From Bacillota bacterium (GTDB lineage Bacteria > Bacillota > Clostridia > Christensenellales > CAG-138), in the NCBI GenBank assembly GCA_016288175.1, contig JAEEYN010000143.1, positions 1 through 27,343 on the forward strand: a stretch of DNA of 27,343 nt. The letters are read 5' to 3'. A program made the translations under genes and the position numbers. Positions 7,217-15,189 of the stretch are shown here, piece by piece. Every line of letters begins with the position of its first letter. Position 1 is the first letter of the stretch. The notes beneath the pieces were generated by a model, which worked only from the letters and a program-made list of their open reading frames with translations, did no database searches and was not told where the DNA came from.

Positions 7217-8155
7217 TTACATCACCGTCGTGCCGGCTTTGCCTTCGAGGGCTTCGACGGCTTTATCAAGCGAAGTGATGATCGCCTTGCGGCCGGGCTT
7301 GCTTTCGGCGAACTTGATCGCGGCTTCGACCTTCGGCAGCATGGAGCCGGGCGCGAACTGACCCTCGGCGATGTATTCGCGGGCTTCCGCGACGGTCATC
7401 GTCGAAAGGCTCTTCTGGTCGGGCTTGCCGAAATTGATGCAGACATTCTCGACAGCGGTTAGGATGACGAGCGCGTCCGCGTCGATATCCTCCGCGAGCT
7501 TTTCGCTGGCGAGGTCCTTATCGATGACGGCTGCGGTGCCGACATAGTTGCCGTTTTCGTCCTTGATGACGGGGATCCCGCCGCCGCCGACGGTGATGGC
7601 GATGAAGCCGCCGTCGATGAGGCACTTCACGGCGTCGAGCTCAACGATCTCAACGGGCATGGGCGAAGCGACGACGCGGCGCCAACCGCGGCCTGCGTCT
7701 TCCTTCATGGTGTAGCCCTTCTCCTCCGCAAGCTGCTTCGCGGTCGCTTCGTTATAGAAGGGGCCGATGGGCTTACTGGGATTCTTGAACTTCGGGTCGT
7801 CCTTGTCGACGACGACCTGGGTAACGAGGGTCACGACGCGCTTATGATTGCCGCGCGCGCGGAGGACCTTCTCGAGACCCTGCTGCATATGGTAGCCGAT
7901 GTAGCCCTGGCTCATCGCGCCGCATACGTCGAAGGGCATTGCGGGGGTCTGGCTGGAAGCAAATTCGTTCTGGATGACGATACGGCCGACCTGCGGGCCG
8001 TTGCCGTGCGCGAGAACGACGTTGTAGCCCTTCTCGATGATATCCGCGATGTATTCGCTGGTCTTTTCGACAACTTCGAGCTGAGCTTCCGCGGTCGCGG
8101 GCTTGCCGGCTTCCGCAAGGGCGTTTCCGCCGAGAGCGATAACGATCTTATTCAT
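7217..8155 (-). CDS. arcC: Carbamate kinase
   Basis: This is a 312-residue amino-acid kinase family enzyme of the usual length. It interconverts ATP + carbamate and ADP + carbamoyl phosphate, and in fermenting bacteria mainly makes ATP. Visible signatures are the N-terminal KIVIALGGNAL, the LAHGNGPQVG phosphate-binding loop, the VVTQVVVDKDDP and KPIGPFY substrate-loop region, the RRVVASPMP stretch and the glycine-rich GGGGIPVI. The ATG at 8155 is preceded by GGAG (8163-8166 on the complementary strand) and by a promoter at 8207-8235. No arginine deiminase or carbamoyltransferase gene lies nearby, so the source of carbamoyl phosphate (arginine, purine or ureido catabolism) is open. A tail relic of a second copy sits just downstream. 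Confidence 0.97.
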   Translation of the reverse strand: MNKIVIALGGNALAEAGKPATAEAQLEVVEKTSEYIADIIEKGYNVVLAHGNGPQVGRIVIQNEFASSQTPAMPFDVCGAMSQGYIGYHMQQGLEKVLRARGNHKRVVTLVTQVVVDKDDPKFKNPSKPIGPFYNEATAKQLAEEKGYTMKEDAGRGWRRVVASPMPVEIVELDAVKCLIDGGFIAITVGGGGIPVIKDENGNYVGTAAVIDKDLASEKLAEDIDADALVILTAVENVCINFGKPDQKSLSTMTVAEAREYIAEGQFAPGSMLPKVEAAIKFAESKPGRKAIITSLDKAVEALEGKAGTTVM

Positions 8156-8206
8156 ATTGAGTCTCCGATATTAGCATAATGATCCGGCGAAAAAACGCCG
8201 AATACA

Positions 8207-8235
8207 ATTATGCCAACAATCAGAGGAAAAGTCAA
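8207..8235 (-). promoter_or_regulatory. Promoter of arcC
   Basis: On the minus strand, TTGACT (complement of 8230-8235) and CATAAT (complement of 8207-8212) are separated by exactly 17 bp. The predicted leader of about 45 bases holds a small hairpin (CGGCG-T6-CGCCG) before the GGAG and ATG. Confidence 0.75.
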
Positions 8236-8297
8236 CAGCCGCGAGGCCATGTTTCCGCTTTTTCCCGGCGAAAAACGAAAATATAATTATTTCCCGC

Positions 8298-10712
8298 TCA
8301 AAAAAGCACAACGACCCTCATCCGCCTTGAAGGAACACTCGCCGCGGCCGTTCCGTTTTCCGAAATGAACGGGTTGACCGTGACCGCCCAATAGAAATAG
8401 CTTTCTCCCGGCACTGCCGTGAAATCGGTGCAGGAAACGCTGCCCTTCGCGCCGGTGAGCTCCGCAGTGACCCTCTCGCCCCCGCCGGAAACAGAGCTGC
8501 GGAAGATCCGATAAACAAGCCTTTCATCCTCCGCTTCGATGGTGATGACCGGGTTGCCGTCCGCATCCGGGAACCAGTTGACCTGCGCCGGCGGCTTCGG
8601 AAGAAGGCGTATCACGCTTGAATTTTCTGGTGCTGTCCCCCGCCGGAAATACTCCGTGAAGATAGATTCCCCCGGCGTGTACTCCGTCGCAAGCAGGGCG
8701 GTATGCTCCTCCGCGAGCGCTTCCGCGTCGATAAGGACCGCTTCAACGCTCTCCGGCACGGCGTCCTCCCGCCGCAGTTTTTCCTCCGGCAGAACGGAAA
8801 AAAGAGCGCAGATAAGGCGGCAGGCGCTGTTCCCGCCCGTCGTGCCCGGCGGCAGGGTCCCGAGGGAAGCGCTGTCCGTGCCCATCCAGCAGACGGCGGT
8901 GTATTCCCCGGCAAATGCGGCGGTCCAGACGTCCCGCACGCCGCCTTCCGGATCGAGGTTCGTGCCCGTCTTTGCCGCCGTCCGGAACGGAAGCGCCGCA
9001 AGCGCGGAGGCTGTGCCGTCCGAAGCGGCGGTGCGGAGGATATCCGCCATTATGAACGCCGTGTCCTCGCCCATCGCGCGAGCGGGCTGCGCGGAACGGG
9101 AATAGAGCGTTTCGCCGTCCCGTTCGACCGATCCGACGCAGAACGGCTCAAAATACAGCCCGCCGGTGTTGAAAGCGTTGTACGCCGCCGCCATATCGAG
9201 GGGCGAAACGCCGTAAGTGAACCCGCCGAGGGCGAGAGCGAGGCCGATATGCTCGTTTTCGAAGGAGATGCCGAGCTTTTTCGCGAAGTCAACGGCGGGA
9301 TCCGTTCCGACGAGCTCCAGCGTTTTCACGGCGGGTACATTCAGCGACTCCGCGACGGCGCGGCGGACCGTCACGAAACCGGCGTATTTCCCCCCGGCGT
9401 TCGAGGGCGAATACCCCTCAAAATCCGTTTCCGCATCCTCGATCACGCTCGCCGCAGTCAGAACGGAACTTTCGATCGCCGGAGCATAGCAAAGGATCGG
9501 CTTGATCAGCGAACCGGGCTGGCGCTTCATATCCGCGGCGCGGTTCAGCTCCCCGCCGTTCTCCCGCCCCCCGCACATCGCCGCGATGCTTCCGTCCCGC
9601 CGGAGCAGCACGACGGCCGTCTGCGCCGTCTCCGAAGGGATCAGTGCGGGCTCGTTCGCGAGCGCGGAAACGGCGGCGGCAGCGGCGGGATCGAGCGTCG
9701 TTCGGATAACGCAGCCCGAGGTCAGCAGCTCCTTTCGGCTCATGCCGAGCTTTTCGGCGGCTTCGCGCACCGCAAACTCAACAAAAGCATCCCGTTTCTC
9801 CGGCAGCGCGTTTCTGAGCACGCACTCCTCCGCCTTCGCGCTTTCGCACTCCTCCGATGAAAGATAGCCGTATTTCTCCATAAGGTCGAGCACGGTATTC
9901 CGTCTCCGGAGCGAATTTTCAAGATCGAGGTGCGGTGCATAGGCGGAAGGCGCTTTGAGGATCCCCGCGAGCTGCGCCGCCTGCGAAACGGTGAGATCGG
10001 CAGAGTGCACGCCGAAATAGCCGAGCGAGGCCGCCTCGATGCCGTAAAAACCCCCGCCGAAATAGACGTAATTCAAATACATTTCGAGGATCTCGTCCTT
10101 CGAATACGCCGCCTCGAGCTTCATCGTCAGCCATACTTCCTCGAGCTTCCGTCCGATCGTTTTTTCGCCGGAAAGATGGCTGAGCTTGATCAGCTGCTGC
10201 CCGATCGTGGAGGCGCCCTGCTTCAGCGCCCCGGCCTTGAGATCCGCCCACGCCGCGCCGAAAATGCGGCGGATATCGACGCCGGAATGCTCATAGAACC
10301 TTGCGTCCTCCGCGGAAATGAAGGCGTACTTCGTCTTTTCGGAAAGCGTTTCGATCGGAACGGGGATGCGCTTTTCCCCGCCGGAAACAACGGAGATCAC
10401 CCCTCCCTCCGCATCGAGAACGATCAAACTTCGGTCCGCGCCGGTGATGAGCTCCGGTTCGAACTTCCGCCATTCATGGAAGCGGAAAAACAGCGCCGCG
10501 GCAATGAAGAGCGCGGCAAGAAGCGCGGCCGGGACGCCCAAAGCAAGGCGCAGCCGCCTCCGCCGCGAGTGTCCGCCGTTTTTCGGCTCTTCGCCGTCCG
10601 TCCGCCGTCTCCGGAATTTCCCGGAAAGCTCCTTTGCAAGCATTTCGAACCGCTCCGCAGCGGCTTTGCGGAAGCCTTCGAGCGCTGCGGCCGCCCTTTT
10701 CAAACGATCCAC
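8298..10712 (-). CDS. Class A penicillin-binding protein (bifunctional transglycosylase/transpeptidase)
   Basis: This 804-residue peptidoglycan synthase polymerises lipid II and cross-links stem peptides. It has a basic cytoplasmic N-terminus and a membrane segment (about 54-77). The GT51 domain carries the catalytic Glu in AEDARFYEHSG (E135), QGASTIGQQLIK and the LEMYLNYVYFG motif. The transpeptidase has S401-L-I-K404, S456-L-N and K581-T-G. The last ~100 residues look like a fibronectin III-like domain (YFYWAVTVNPF). I chose GTG at 10712 because GGAGG (10720-10724) lies 7 bases before it. The in-frame ATG at 10733 lies upstream of that site, with its own codons overlapping it, and would add seven residues. 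No terminator is obvious before arcC; the two may be partly co-transcribed. Confidence 0.93.
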   Translation of the reverse strand: MDRLKRAAAALEGFRKAAAERFEMLAKELSGKFRRRRTDGEEPKNGGHSRRRRLRLALGVPAALLAALFIAAALFFRFHEWRKFEPELITGADRSLIVLDAEGGVISVVSGGEKRIPVPIETLSEKTKYAFISAEDARFYEHSGVDIRRIFGAAWADLKAGALKQGASTIGQQLIKLSHLSGEKTIGRKLEEVWLTMKLEAAYSKDEILEMYLNYVYFGGGFYGIEAASLGYFGVHSADLTVSQAAQLAGILKAPSAYAPHLDLENSLRRRNTVLDLMEKYGYLSSEECESAKAEECVLRNALPEKRDAFVEFAVREAAEKLGMSRKELLTSGCVIRTTLDPAAAAAVSALANEPALIPSETAQTAVVLLRRDGSIAAMCGGRENGGELNRAADMKRQPGSLIKPILCYAPAIESSVLTAASVIEDAETDFEGYSPSNAGGKYAGFVTVRRAVAESLNVPAVKTLELVGTDPAVDFAKKLGISFENEHIGLALALGGFTYGVSPLDMAAAYNAFNTGGLYFEPFCVGSVERDGETLYSRSAQPARAMGEDTAFIMADILRTAASDGTASALAALPFRTAAKTGTNLDPEGGVRDVWTAAFAGEYTAVCWMGTDSASLGTLPPGTTGGNSACRLICALFSVLPEEKLRREDAVPESVEAVLIDAEALAEEHTALLATEYTPGESIFTEYFRRGTAPENSSVIRLLPKPPAQVNWFPDADGNPVITIEAEDERLVYRIFRSSVSGGGERVTAELTGAKGSVSCTDFTAVPGESYFYWAVTVNPFISENGTAAASVPSRRMRVVVLF

Positions 10713-10834
10713 GGCATTTCCTCCTTTTTGCATTTAAAAACCGTTTTTCCGTATTTTTCGCATTTTTCGCGGAAATTTTCCTGCCTGTTTTCGGAAAAAC
10801 GGCCGTGATCCGCGGGGACAGTGCATCTTTTCTC

Positions 10835-10863
10835 TATACAAAAAAGCGAATTTGCGGTATAAT
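10835..10863 (+). promoter_or_regulatory. Probable promoter for the TtcA-like gene
   Basis: A perfect TATAAT lies at 10858-10863, with TATACA (4 of 6 bases of the -35 consensus) 17 bp upstream at 10835-10840. It is the only good candidate in the 205-bp divergent gap after the PBP gene. Confidence 0.55.
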
Positions 10864-10917
10864 CGCATTCAGCGAACGGCCGATCAAAGCGGCAATTTGG
10901 CGAAAACGGAGCAAACT

Positions 10918-11709
10918 ATGAAGCAGGTGCTTGGCTGCATCCGCAGGGCGGATGAAAAATACGGCATGATACGCGACGGGGATAAGATCTGCGTCGGCGT
11001 CAGCGGCGGGAAGGACAGCCTTCTTTTGATGTACGGGCTGAAGCTTTATCAGCTTTTTTCAAAGAAGAAGTATGATATCTGCGCCGTGATGCTCGACCTC
11101 GGCCTCGTGGAGCAGGATACAGCGCCGATCTCCGCTTTCGCCGAAAGGATCGGCGTCGATTTCGAGGTCCGAAAGACCGATATCGGCGACGTCGTTTTCA
11201 ATATCCGCAAAGACAAGAGCCCCTGCGCGATGTGTGCGAAGATGCGCCGCGGCGCGCTCAACGATATCGCCGTCAGCAAGGGCTGCAACCTCGTTGCCCT
11301 CGGCCACAACCGCGAGGACGTTCTCGAAACCTTTCTGCTGAGCCTTTTCTACGAGGCGCGGCTCAACACCTTCGCGCCGGTGACCTACCTCGGCCGCGCG
11401 GGCGTGACCGTCATCCGTCCCCTCGTTTTCTTCCCGGAGAAATCCGCGATCGCTGCGGCTAAGCGGCTCGAACTGCCCGTCATCAAGCCGAACTGCCCCG
11501 TTGCAGGGAAAACGAAGAGGGAGGATATGCGCATTCTTTTGCAGGAATTCCGCCATATCGTTCCGGACGTCGAAACGAAACTCATGAAAGCGATCGTCGA
11601 CACGCATAAATACGGGATGTGGGACCGCATGAAGCTCCCGCCCCGCCAGACCGGCGGCGTCGCATGCGGCGAATGCGACCCCCTCGCCCTCGGCGAAGAG
11701 GAAGAATAG
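10918..11709 (+). CDS. TtcA-like PP-loop tRNA sulfurtransferase
   Basis: This is a 263-residue ATP-pyrophosphatase of the TtcA/TtuA family. It has a PP-loop SGGKDS at 29-34, CAMC at 103-106 followed by RRG, a further conserved-position cysteine at C193, and a GHNREDVLETFLLSLFYEARLNT motif. TtcA enzymes adenylate a tRNA base and insert sulfur using a [4Fe-4S] cluster held by two cysteines of a CxxC and one later cysteine, giving 2-thiocytidine at position 32. C103, C106 and C193 fit that pattern. A second CxxC (C250-C253) at the C terminus is extra. The ATG at 10918 has GGAG (10908-10911) 6 bases upstream; the frame is open further upstream but crosses the -10 region. The exact tRNA target is inferred only from the family. 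Confidence 0.85.
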   Translation: MKQVLGCIRRADEKYGMIRDGDKICVGVSGGKDSLLLMYGLKLYQLFSKKKYDICAVMLDLGLVEQDTAPISAFAERIGVDFEVRKTDIGDVVFNIRKDKSPCAMCAKMRRGALNDIAVSKGCNLVALGHNREDVLETFLLSLFYEARLNTFAPVTYLGRAGVTVIRPLVFFPEKSAIAAAKRLELPVIKPNCPVAGKTKREDMRILLQEFRHIVPDVETKLMKAIVDTHKYGMWDRMKLPPRQTGGVACGECDPLALGEEEE

Positions 11710-11768
11710 CGAAGGCGCGGACTGAATAACGTTAATCATTGCCGTGATCAAAGGAGAGTTGAGATATT

Positions 11769-13034
11769 ATGATGAATGACAGGGAAACCGAAGGAAGTCT
11801 GAGGTCCGGCGGCCGACCCAACGGCATTGCCGCCTGGCAGGTCGCCGTTTTGATGCTTTTGAGCGCACTGCTTGCCGCCGGCGCCGTGATCGGCGTTCTG
11901 CTGCTCGGCGTCACCCGCTACACAATCGCGGACAGCAAGAGCGGAACGGATATGACCGTTCTTGCAACGCTGCTCAACGACGTTGAAAAATACTATTATT
12001 TTTCGGATGAAATGCCCTCCTCCGAGGCGCTGCTCGACGGCGCCGCGAAGGGCCTTGTGAAGACCGTCGGCGACACCTATGCCCAATACTACACGCTTGA
12101 GGAATACGAGGCCGCGCGCAACCAGATGGCCGGCAATTTCAAGGGCATCGGCGTGCTTATCAGCCAGGCGGACAACGGCACGCTCATCAACCGCGTCTAT
12201 GAAAATTCGCCCGCGGAAAAGGCGGGGCTCAAGGCCTGGGATATCATCACCGCCGCGGACGGGCAGTCCGTCATCGGCATGGACGTCAACTCCGTCAGCG
12301 CCCTCGTCGGCGGCGAGGACGGAACGAGCGTCGTTCTGACCGTTCTTCGCGACGGCAATTCGCTCAATATCTCCGTCGAGCGAGGAGATGTATACGTCCG
12401 CCGCGTCTATACCGAGCAGCTCGGCAGCGGCGTCGGCTATATCCGCATCGATTCCTTCACGGGTTACGCCGCCGATGAATTCAACACCGCGGCAAAGGAG
12501 CTTCTCGATTCCGGCATCACCTCGCTGATCATCGACATCCGCAACAACACCGGCGGCGAGCTCAAGACCGCGACCGCGATCAGCGACCGCGTGCTTCCCG
12601 AATGCGTGATCACGACCGTCGAGGGCAAGCTCGTCGACCCGCCGGAGGTCTATCGCTCCACCGCCGCGGAAAGCATCGATCTTCCCATCGTCGTTCTGAC
12701 GAACGGCTATTCCGCCTCCGCGAGCGAGATCTTCGCCGCCGCGCTGCGGGATAACAACGCCGCCGTCATCATGGGCACGAAGACCTACGGCAAGGGCATC
12801 GTTCAGACCAGCTGGCAGATCATGCCCGGCAAGGGTTATCTGAAGCTCACGACGGACGTTTACAAAACGCCGAACGGAGAGATGATCCACGGCGTCGGCA
12901 TCTACCCGGATATCGAAGTCGAGCAGGATCAGGGGATCGCGAACATGGATATCTTCTTCATCCGCAGGGATTACCCCGAAAGGGACCTGCAGGTGCAGGC
13001 CGCTGTGGATTACCTGCTCGGGCTTCACGATTGA
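11769..13034 (+). CDS. S41 family C-terminal processing peptidase with PDZ domain
   Basis: This is a 421-residue membrane-anchored serine protease of the CtpA/CtpB group. It has a short cytoplasmic N-terminus, a membrane anchor (about 23-48), a PDZ domain (about 122-205, starting FKGIGVLI and containing NSPAEKAGLKAWD), and a protease core with DIRNNTGGEL, the nucleophile S317 in GYSASASE and the general-base K342 in TYGKG, 25 residues apart as in E. coli Prc. Such enzymes trim the C-termini of exported proteins at the outer face of the membrane. The start is ATGATG at 11769; AGGAG at 11752-11756 is slightly distant. It follows the TtcA-like gene by 59 bp on the same strand; no terminator separates them. 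It has no obvious substrate in the window. Confidence 0.92.
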   Translation: MMNDRETEGSLRSGGRPNGIAAWQVAVLMLLSALLAAGAVIGVLLLGVTRYTIADSKSGTDMTVLATLLNDVEKYYYFSDEMPSSEALLDGAAKGLVKTVGDTYAQYYTLEEYEAARNQMAGNFKGIGVLISQADNGTLINRVYENSPAEKAGLKAWDIITAADGQSVIGMDVNSVSALVGGEDGTSVVLTVLRDGNSLNISVERGDVYVRRVYTEQLGSGVGYIRIDSFTGYAADEFNTAAKELLDSGITSLIIDIRNNTGGELKTATAISDRVLPECVITTVEGKLVDPPEVYRSTAAESIDLPIVVLTNGYSASASEIFAAALRDNNAAVIMGTKTYGKGIVQTSWQIMPGKGYLKLTTDVYKTPNGEMIHGVGIYPDIEVEQDQGIANMDIFFIRRDYPERDLQVQAAVDYLLGLHD

Positions 13035-13048
13035 AAAACCGCATTATA

Positions 13049-13088
13049 AAAACGGCAGTGCAGGCTCATGGCCTCCCTGCCGTTTTTT
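13049..13088. terminator. Bidirectional terminator between convergent genes
   Basis: AACGGCAG (13051-13058) pairs with CTGCCGTT (13077-13084), with an inner AGGC/GCCT stem. T-runs follow on the plus side (TTTTTT), and the minus-strand complement gives TTTTTATAA. It serves both the S41 peptidase gene and the convergent gene ending at 13121. Confidence 0.85.
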
Positions 13089-13120
13089 CAGTTCACTGTG
13101 TGTTCCCGATCCGGCTCCGC

Positions 13121-14359
13121 TCATTCCTCCCCGAAGAACATGCCGCGAAGGAACCGAGCATACGCTTCATCTATCTCATACCAATAGCTTGAATACAGAT
13201 TTTCGTACGGGATTATGCGGACCTGCTCCGGCGCAATGCCATAGCAGGCTATGATCTGCTTCGCTGTGCCGACCGATACAACGCTTCTGTCCGAATACTC
13301 GATCAGCCGGCGCAGCTCCTCCGCCGTCCTCCCCGCCTCGCTGCCGGCGAGTAATACGCAGGAATAGTCCTCCGGCGCCATCTGATAGACGAAGACATCG
13401 AGCCCTTCCGCGGTATCGAGATCGAAGCAGTCAGGGTATTTGGTCCGAAGTGTTCGCTCGTCTTCGATGAATCCCGGCGGCTCCGGTGCGCCTTCTTCAA
13501 CAATGAATTCTATATAGCTTTCCGATGGCTCCGCATCCTCAATGTTCCGCAAATAGTCCCGATAGAAGCACATCCGGTAGACGCCCGGGCGGGACAGATC
13601 GCAGCCGCCGAGATCGAAACTTTTTGTAAAGAAGCCGCTCCAACCGATGTAGACATACGGCTTCTGACCCGGGAAAGGTTCCCACGCAAGCCTTTCCGCT
13701 GTTTCGCCCTCCATATAGAAGATCAGGCAGAACAGGGGCAATGCGCCATCTGACACTTTATAATACTCGACTTCCGCAAAGGCGTTTTCACCGGTCGTAT
13801 CCAGCAGCGCTATCTCCGCGCTGTAGGAAAGCAGGCCTTCCGGAAAGACTGTTTCCCGGACCGCGCCGATGCCGAGGCATGTGTTGAACTCAAGCCGTTC
13901 CTCTTCGCTGAACTCTATGCTCCATTCGCTTGCAAGATCGGTCAGCACGCCGGATGAGGAACAATAGCTGCAATCGAGCCGGTCAAGGACGATGCTGTAT
14001 TCGCTTTTCAGCGGAATGCCGGTAAGTTTCCATTCCCGGCCGGAAACGAGGCGCAGCGCCTCTTTCTCCTGCCCGGCGGAAAGCGCAAGCCGCATCTCAT
14101 AGCCTTCGGCAGGCGAACGGTAGACCCTGATCTCAGTAAAGACCGGACCGACATTCGCGGGCGCTTCCGCCATCGGCTCTTCGGTCACAGGCGCTTGTGT
14201 CGCGGGCGTTTCATTTACAGATGCTTCCGCCGTCGGAGCGGTCGTCTCACCGCTATTCTCCCCTCGTTTTGCCGACACGCAGGCGGAACACACGGTGCAG
14301 GCAAAAAATGCCGCGGTCAGCAGTAAAGCGACGACCCTCTTCTGCGGCAATGCCTTCAT
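13121..14359 (-). CDS. Exported protein of unknown function, possible lipoprotein
   Basis: I do not recognise a family for this 412-residue protein. It starts with a typical signal peptide: basic MKALPQKR, a hydrophobic stretch, then ACTVCSACVSAKRG. The cysteine in SAC (about residue 27) is a possible lipidation site, although the residue at -3 is not the usual Leu. Residues 33-70 form a low-complexity Thr/Ala/Pro/Glu linker. The rest is acidic and rich in aromatic residues with few Lys, suggestive of an extracellular beta-rich domain; there are two close Cys (YCSSSG region). The ATG at 14359 follows GGGAGG by 9 bases, and a promoter lies at 14387-14415. The gene has visibly more A/T-ending codons than its neighbours, which could mean later acquisition. 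Confidence 0.75.
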   Translation of the reverse strand: MKALPQKRVVALLLTAAFFACTVCSACVSAKRGENSGETTAPTAEASVNETPATQAPVTEEPMAEAPANVGPVFTEIRVYRSPAEGYEMRLALSAGQEKEALRLVSGREWKLTGIPLKSEYSIVLDRLDCSYCSSSGVLTDLASEWSIEFSEEERLEFNTCLGIGAVRETVFPEGLLSYSAEIALLDTTGENAFAEVEYYKVSDGALPLFCLIFYMEGETAERLAWEPFPGQKPYVYIGWSGFFTKSFDLGGCDLSRPGVYRMCFYRDYLRNIEDAEPSESYIEFIVEEGAPEPPGFIEDERTLRTKYPDCFDLDTAEGLDVFVYQMAPEDYSCVLLAGSEAGRTAEELRRLIEYSDRSVVSVGTAKQIIACYGIAPEQVRIIPYENLYSSYWYEIDEAYARFLRGMFFGEE

Positions 14360-14386
14360 TTTCGGCTTCCTCCCGTTTTTTCTTTC

Positions 14387-14415
14387 ATCTTATAACAAGA
14401 AGCGGCACGCGTCAA
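14387..14415 (-). promoter_or_regulatory. Promoter of the exported unknown protein
   Basis: On the minus strand, TTGACG (complement of 14410-14415) and TAAGAT (complement of 14387-14392) are 17 bp apart. They lie about 30 bases ahead of the start codon. Confidence 0.55.
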
Positions 14416-14490
14416 GCTCTGTTTTCCGGGATCCGCCCTGCGCTGCGCCGGGATCTGCTTCGATCGCTCATTTTTCTTTCTTTTCCTCTC

Positions 14491-14519
14491 TTGAAATCGC
14501 GGGACGATTCGGTTAAAAT
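14491..14519 (+). promoter_or_regulatory. Promoter of the hutD-mfd transcript
   Basis: TTGAAA (14491-14496) and TAAAAT (14514-14519) are separated by exactly 17 bp. Transcription would start near 14526, leaving a leader of about 98 bases before hutD. Confidence 0.65.
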
Positions 14520-14546
14520 AATAGTCGAAATCAATAGTGCGCTCCA

Positions 14547-14598
14547 CCCGGATCCGTCAGCGAAGGGAACGTATACCCCCGCCGGCGCAGGATCCGGG
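14547..14598 (+). promoter_or_regulatory. Structured leader hairpin ahead of hutD
   Basis: A perfect 9-bp stem, CCCGGATCC (14547-14555) with GGATCCGGG (14590-14598), encloses a 34-base loop that can fold further (GGG with CCC near 14565 and 14576). There is no T-run, so it is not a terminator. It does not match a riboswitch consensus I know. It sits between the promoter and the ribosome binding site at 14613. Confidence 0.5.
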
Positions 14599-14623
14599 CT
14601 GTTGCCGTACCGAGGAGAAAGAT

Positions 14624-15175
14624 ATGCTGAAGATCACCGAGATCAAAAAAGAAGCGATGCCGACCTCCGTCTGGAGCGGAGGCACCACCACCGAGATCCT
14701 CATCTGGCCGCGCGGCGCCGTTTACGCGGAGCGGGATTTCCTTTTCCGCGTCAGCACGGCGAAGGTCGAGCTCGAGGAATCCGATTTCACTCCCCTGCCC
14801 GATTATGACCGCTTCATCGCCTCCATCGAGGGGAGCATGGTCCTCACCCACTCCGCGCCGGACGGCGGGGAAACGGCGGAGGTGCTGCCGCTTTCCACGG
14901 TGCACCGCTTTTCGGGCGGCGTCCCGACCCACTGCGTCGGCAAAGCGCGGGACCTCAATCTCATGCTGCGGAAAGGCAAAGCGGAAGGCGAGCTTCGCTT
15001 CATCAAGAAGGATGAGTTTGTCGCTCTGCCCCTGCCCGCGGGCGAGTTCGCCATCGTTTACGATACTGAAACCGGCGATGCGAAGCTTGCTCTGGCGGAC
15101 GAGGACGATTTCCTCGCATTTTCCGCGGAGCATATCTCTGCACTGTTCACCGTTCGTGAGATCAAAAATTCCTGA
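14624..15175 (+). CDS. HutD/Ves family protein
   Basis: This is a 183-residue protein of the HutD/Ves family, a two-cupin fold. Landmarks are the opening MLKITEIKK, the PTSVWSGGTTTEILIWPRG motif equivalent to the WxNGGGxTxEI region of HutD, FRVSTAKVE, and the DRFIASIEGSMVLTH strand, followed by a second cupin half. HutD is often found with histidine-utilisation genes, where it has been proposed to bind formimino-glutamate or sense flux, but its function is not settled. No hut gene is in this window. The ATG at 14624 is 6 bases after AGGAG; reading further upstream would run into the leader hairpin. It is followed 14 bp later by mfd, and the two are probably one transcript. Confidence 0.82.
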   Translation: MLKITEIKKEAMPTSVWSGGTTTEILIWPRGAVYAERDFLFRVSTAKVELEESDFTPLPDYDRFIASIEGSMVLTHSAPDGGETAEVLPLSTVHRFSGGVPTHCVGKARDLNLMLRKGKAEGELRFIKKDEFVALPLPAGEFAIVYDTETGDAKLALADEDDFLAFSAEHISALFTVREIKNS

Positions 15176-15189
15176 CGGGAGCTCCGGAA

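Noticed and set aside
6881..7278. Short open frames in the gap after the MATE gene
   Set aside because: They cross the MATE terminator, the arcC relic and the arcC terminator, and have no ribosome binding site or recognisable similarity.
14547..14598. Known riboswitch ahead of hutD
   Set aside because: The stem and loop do not match the glycine, SAM, TPP, c-di-GMP, ZTP or guanidine consensus elements as I know them, so I report only a structured leader.
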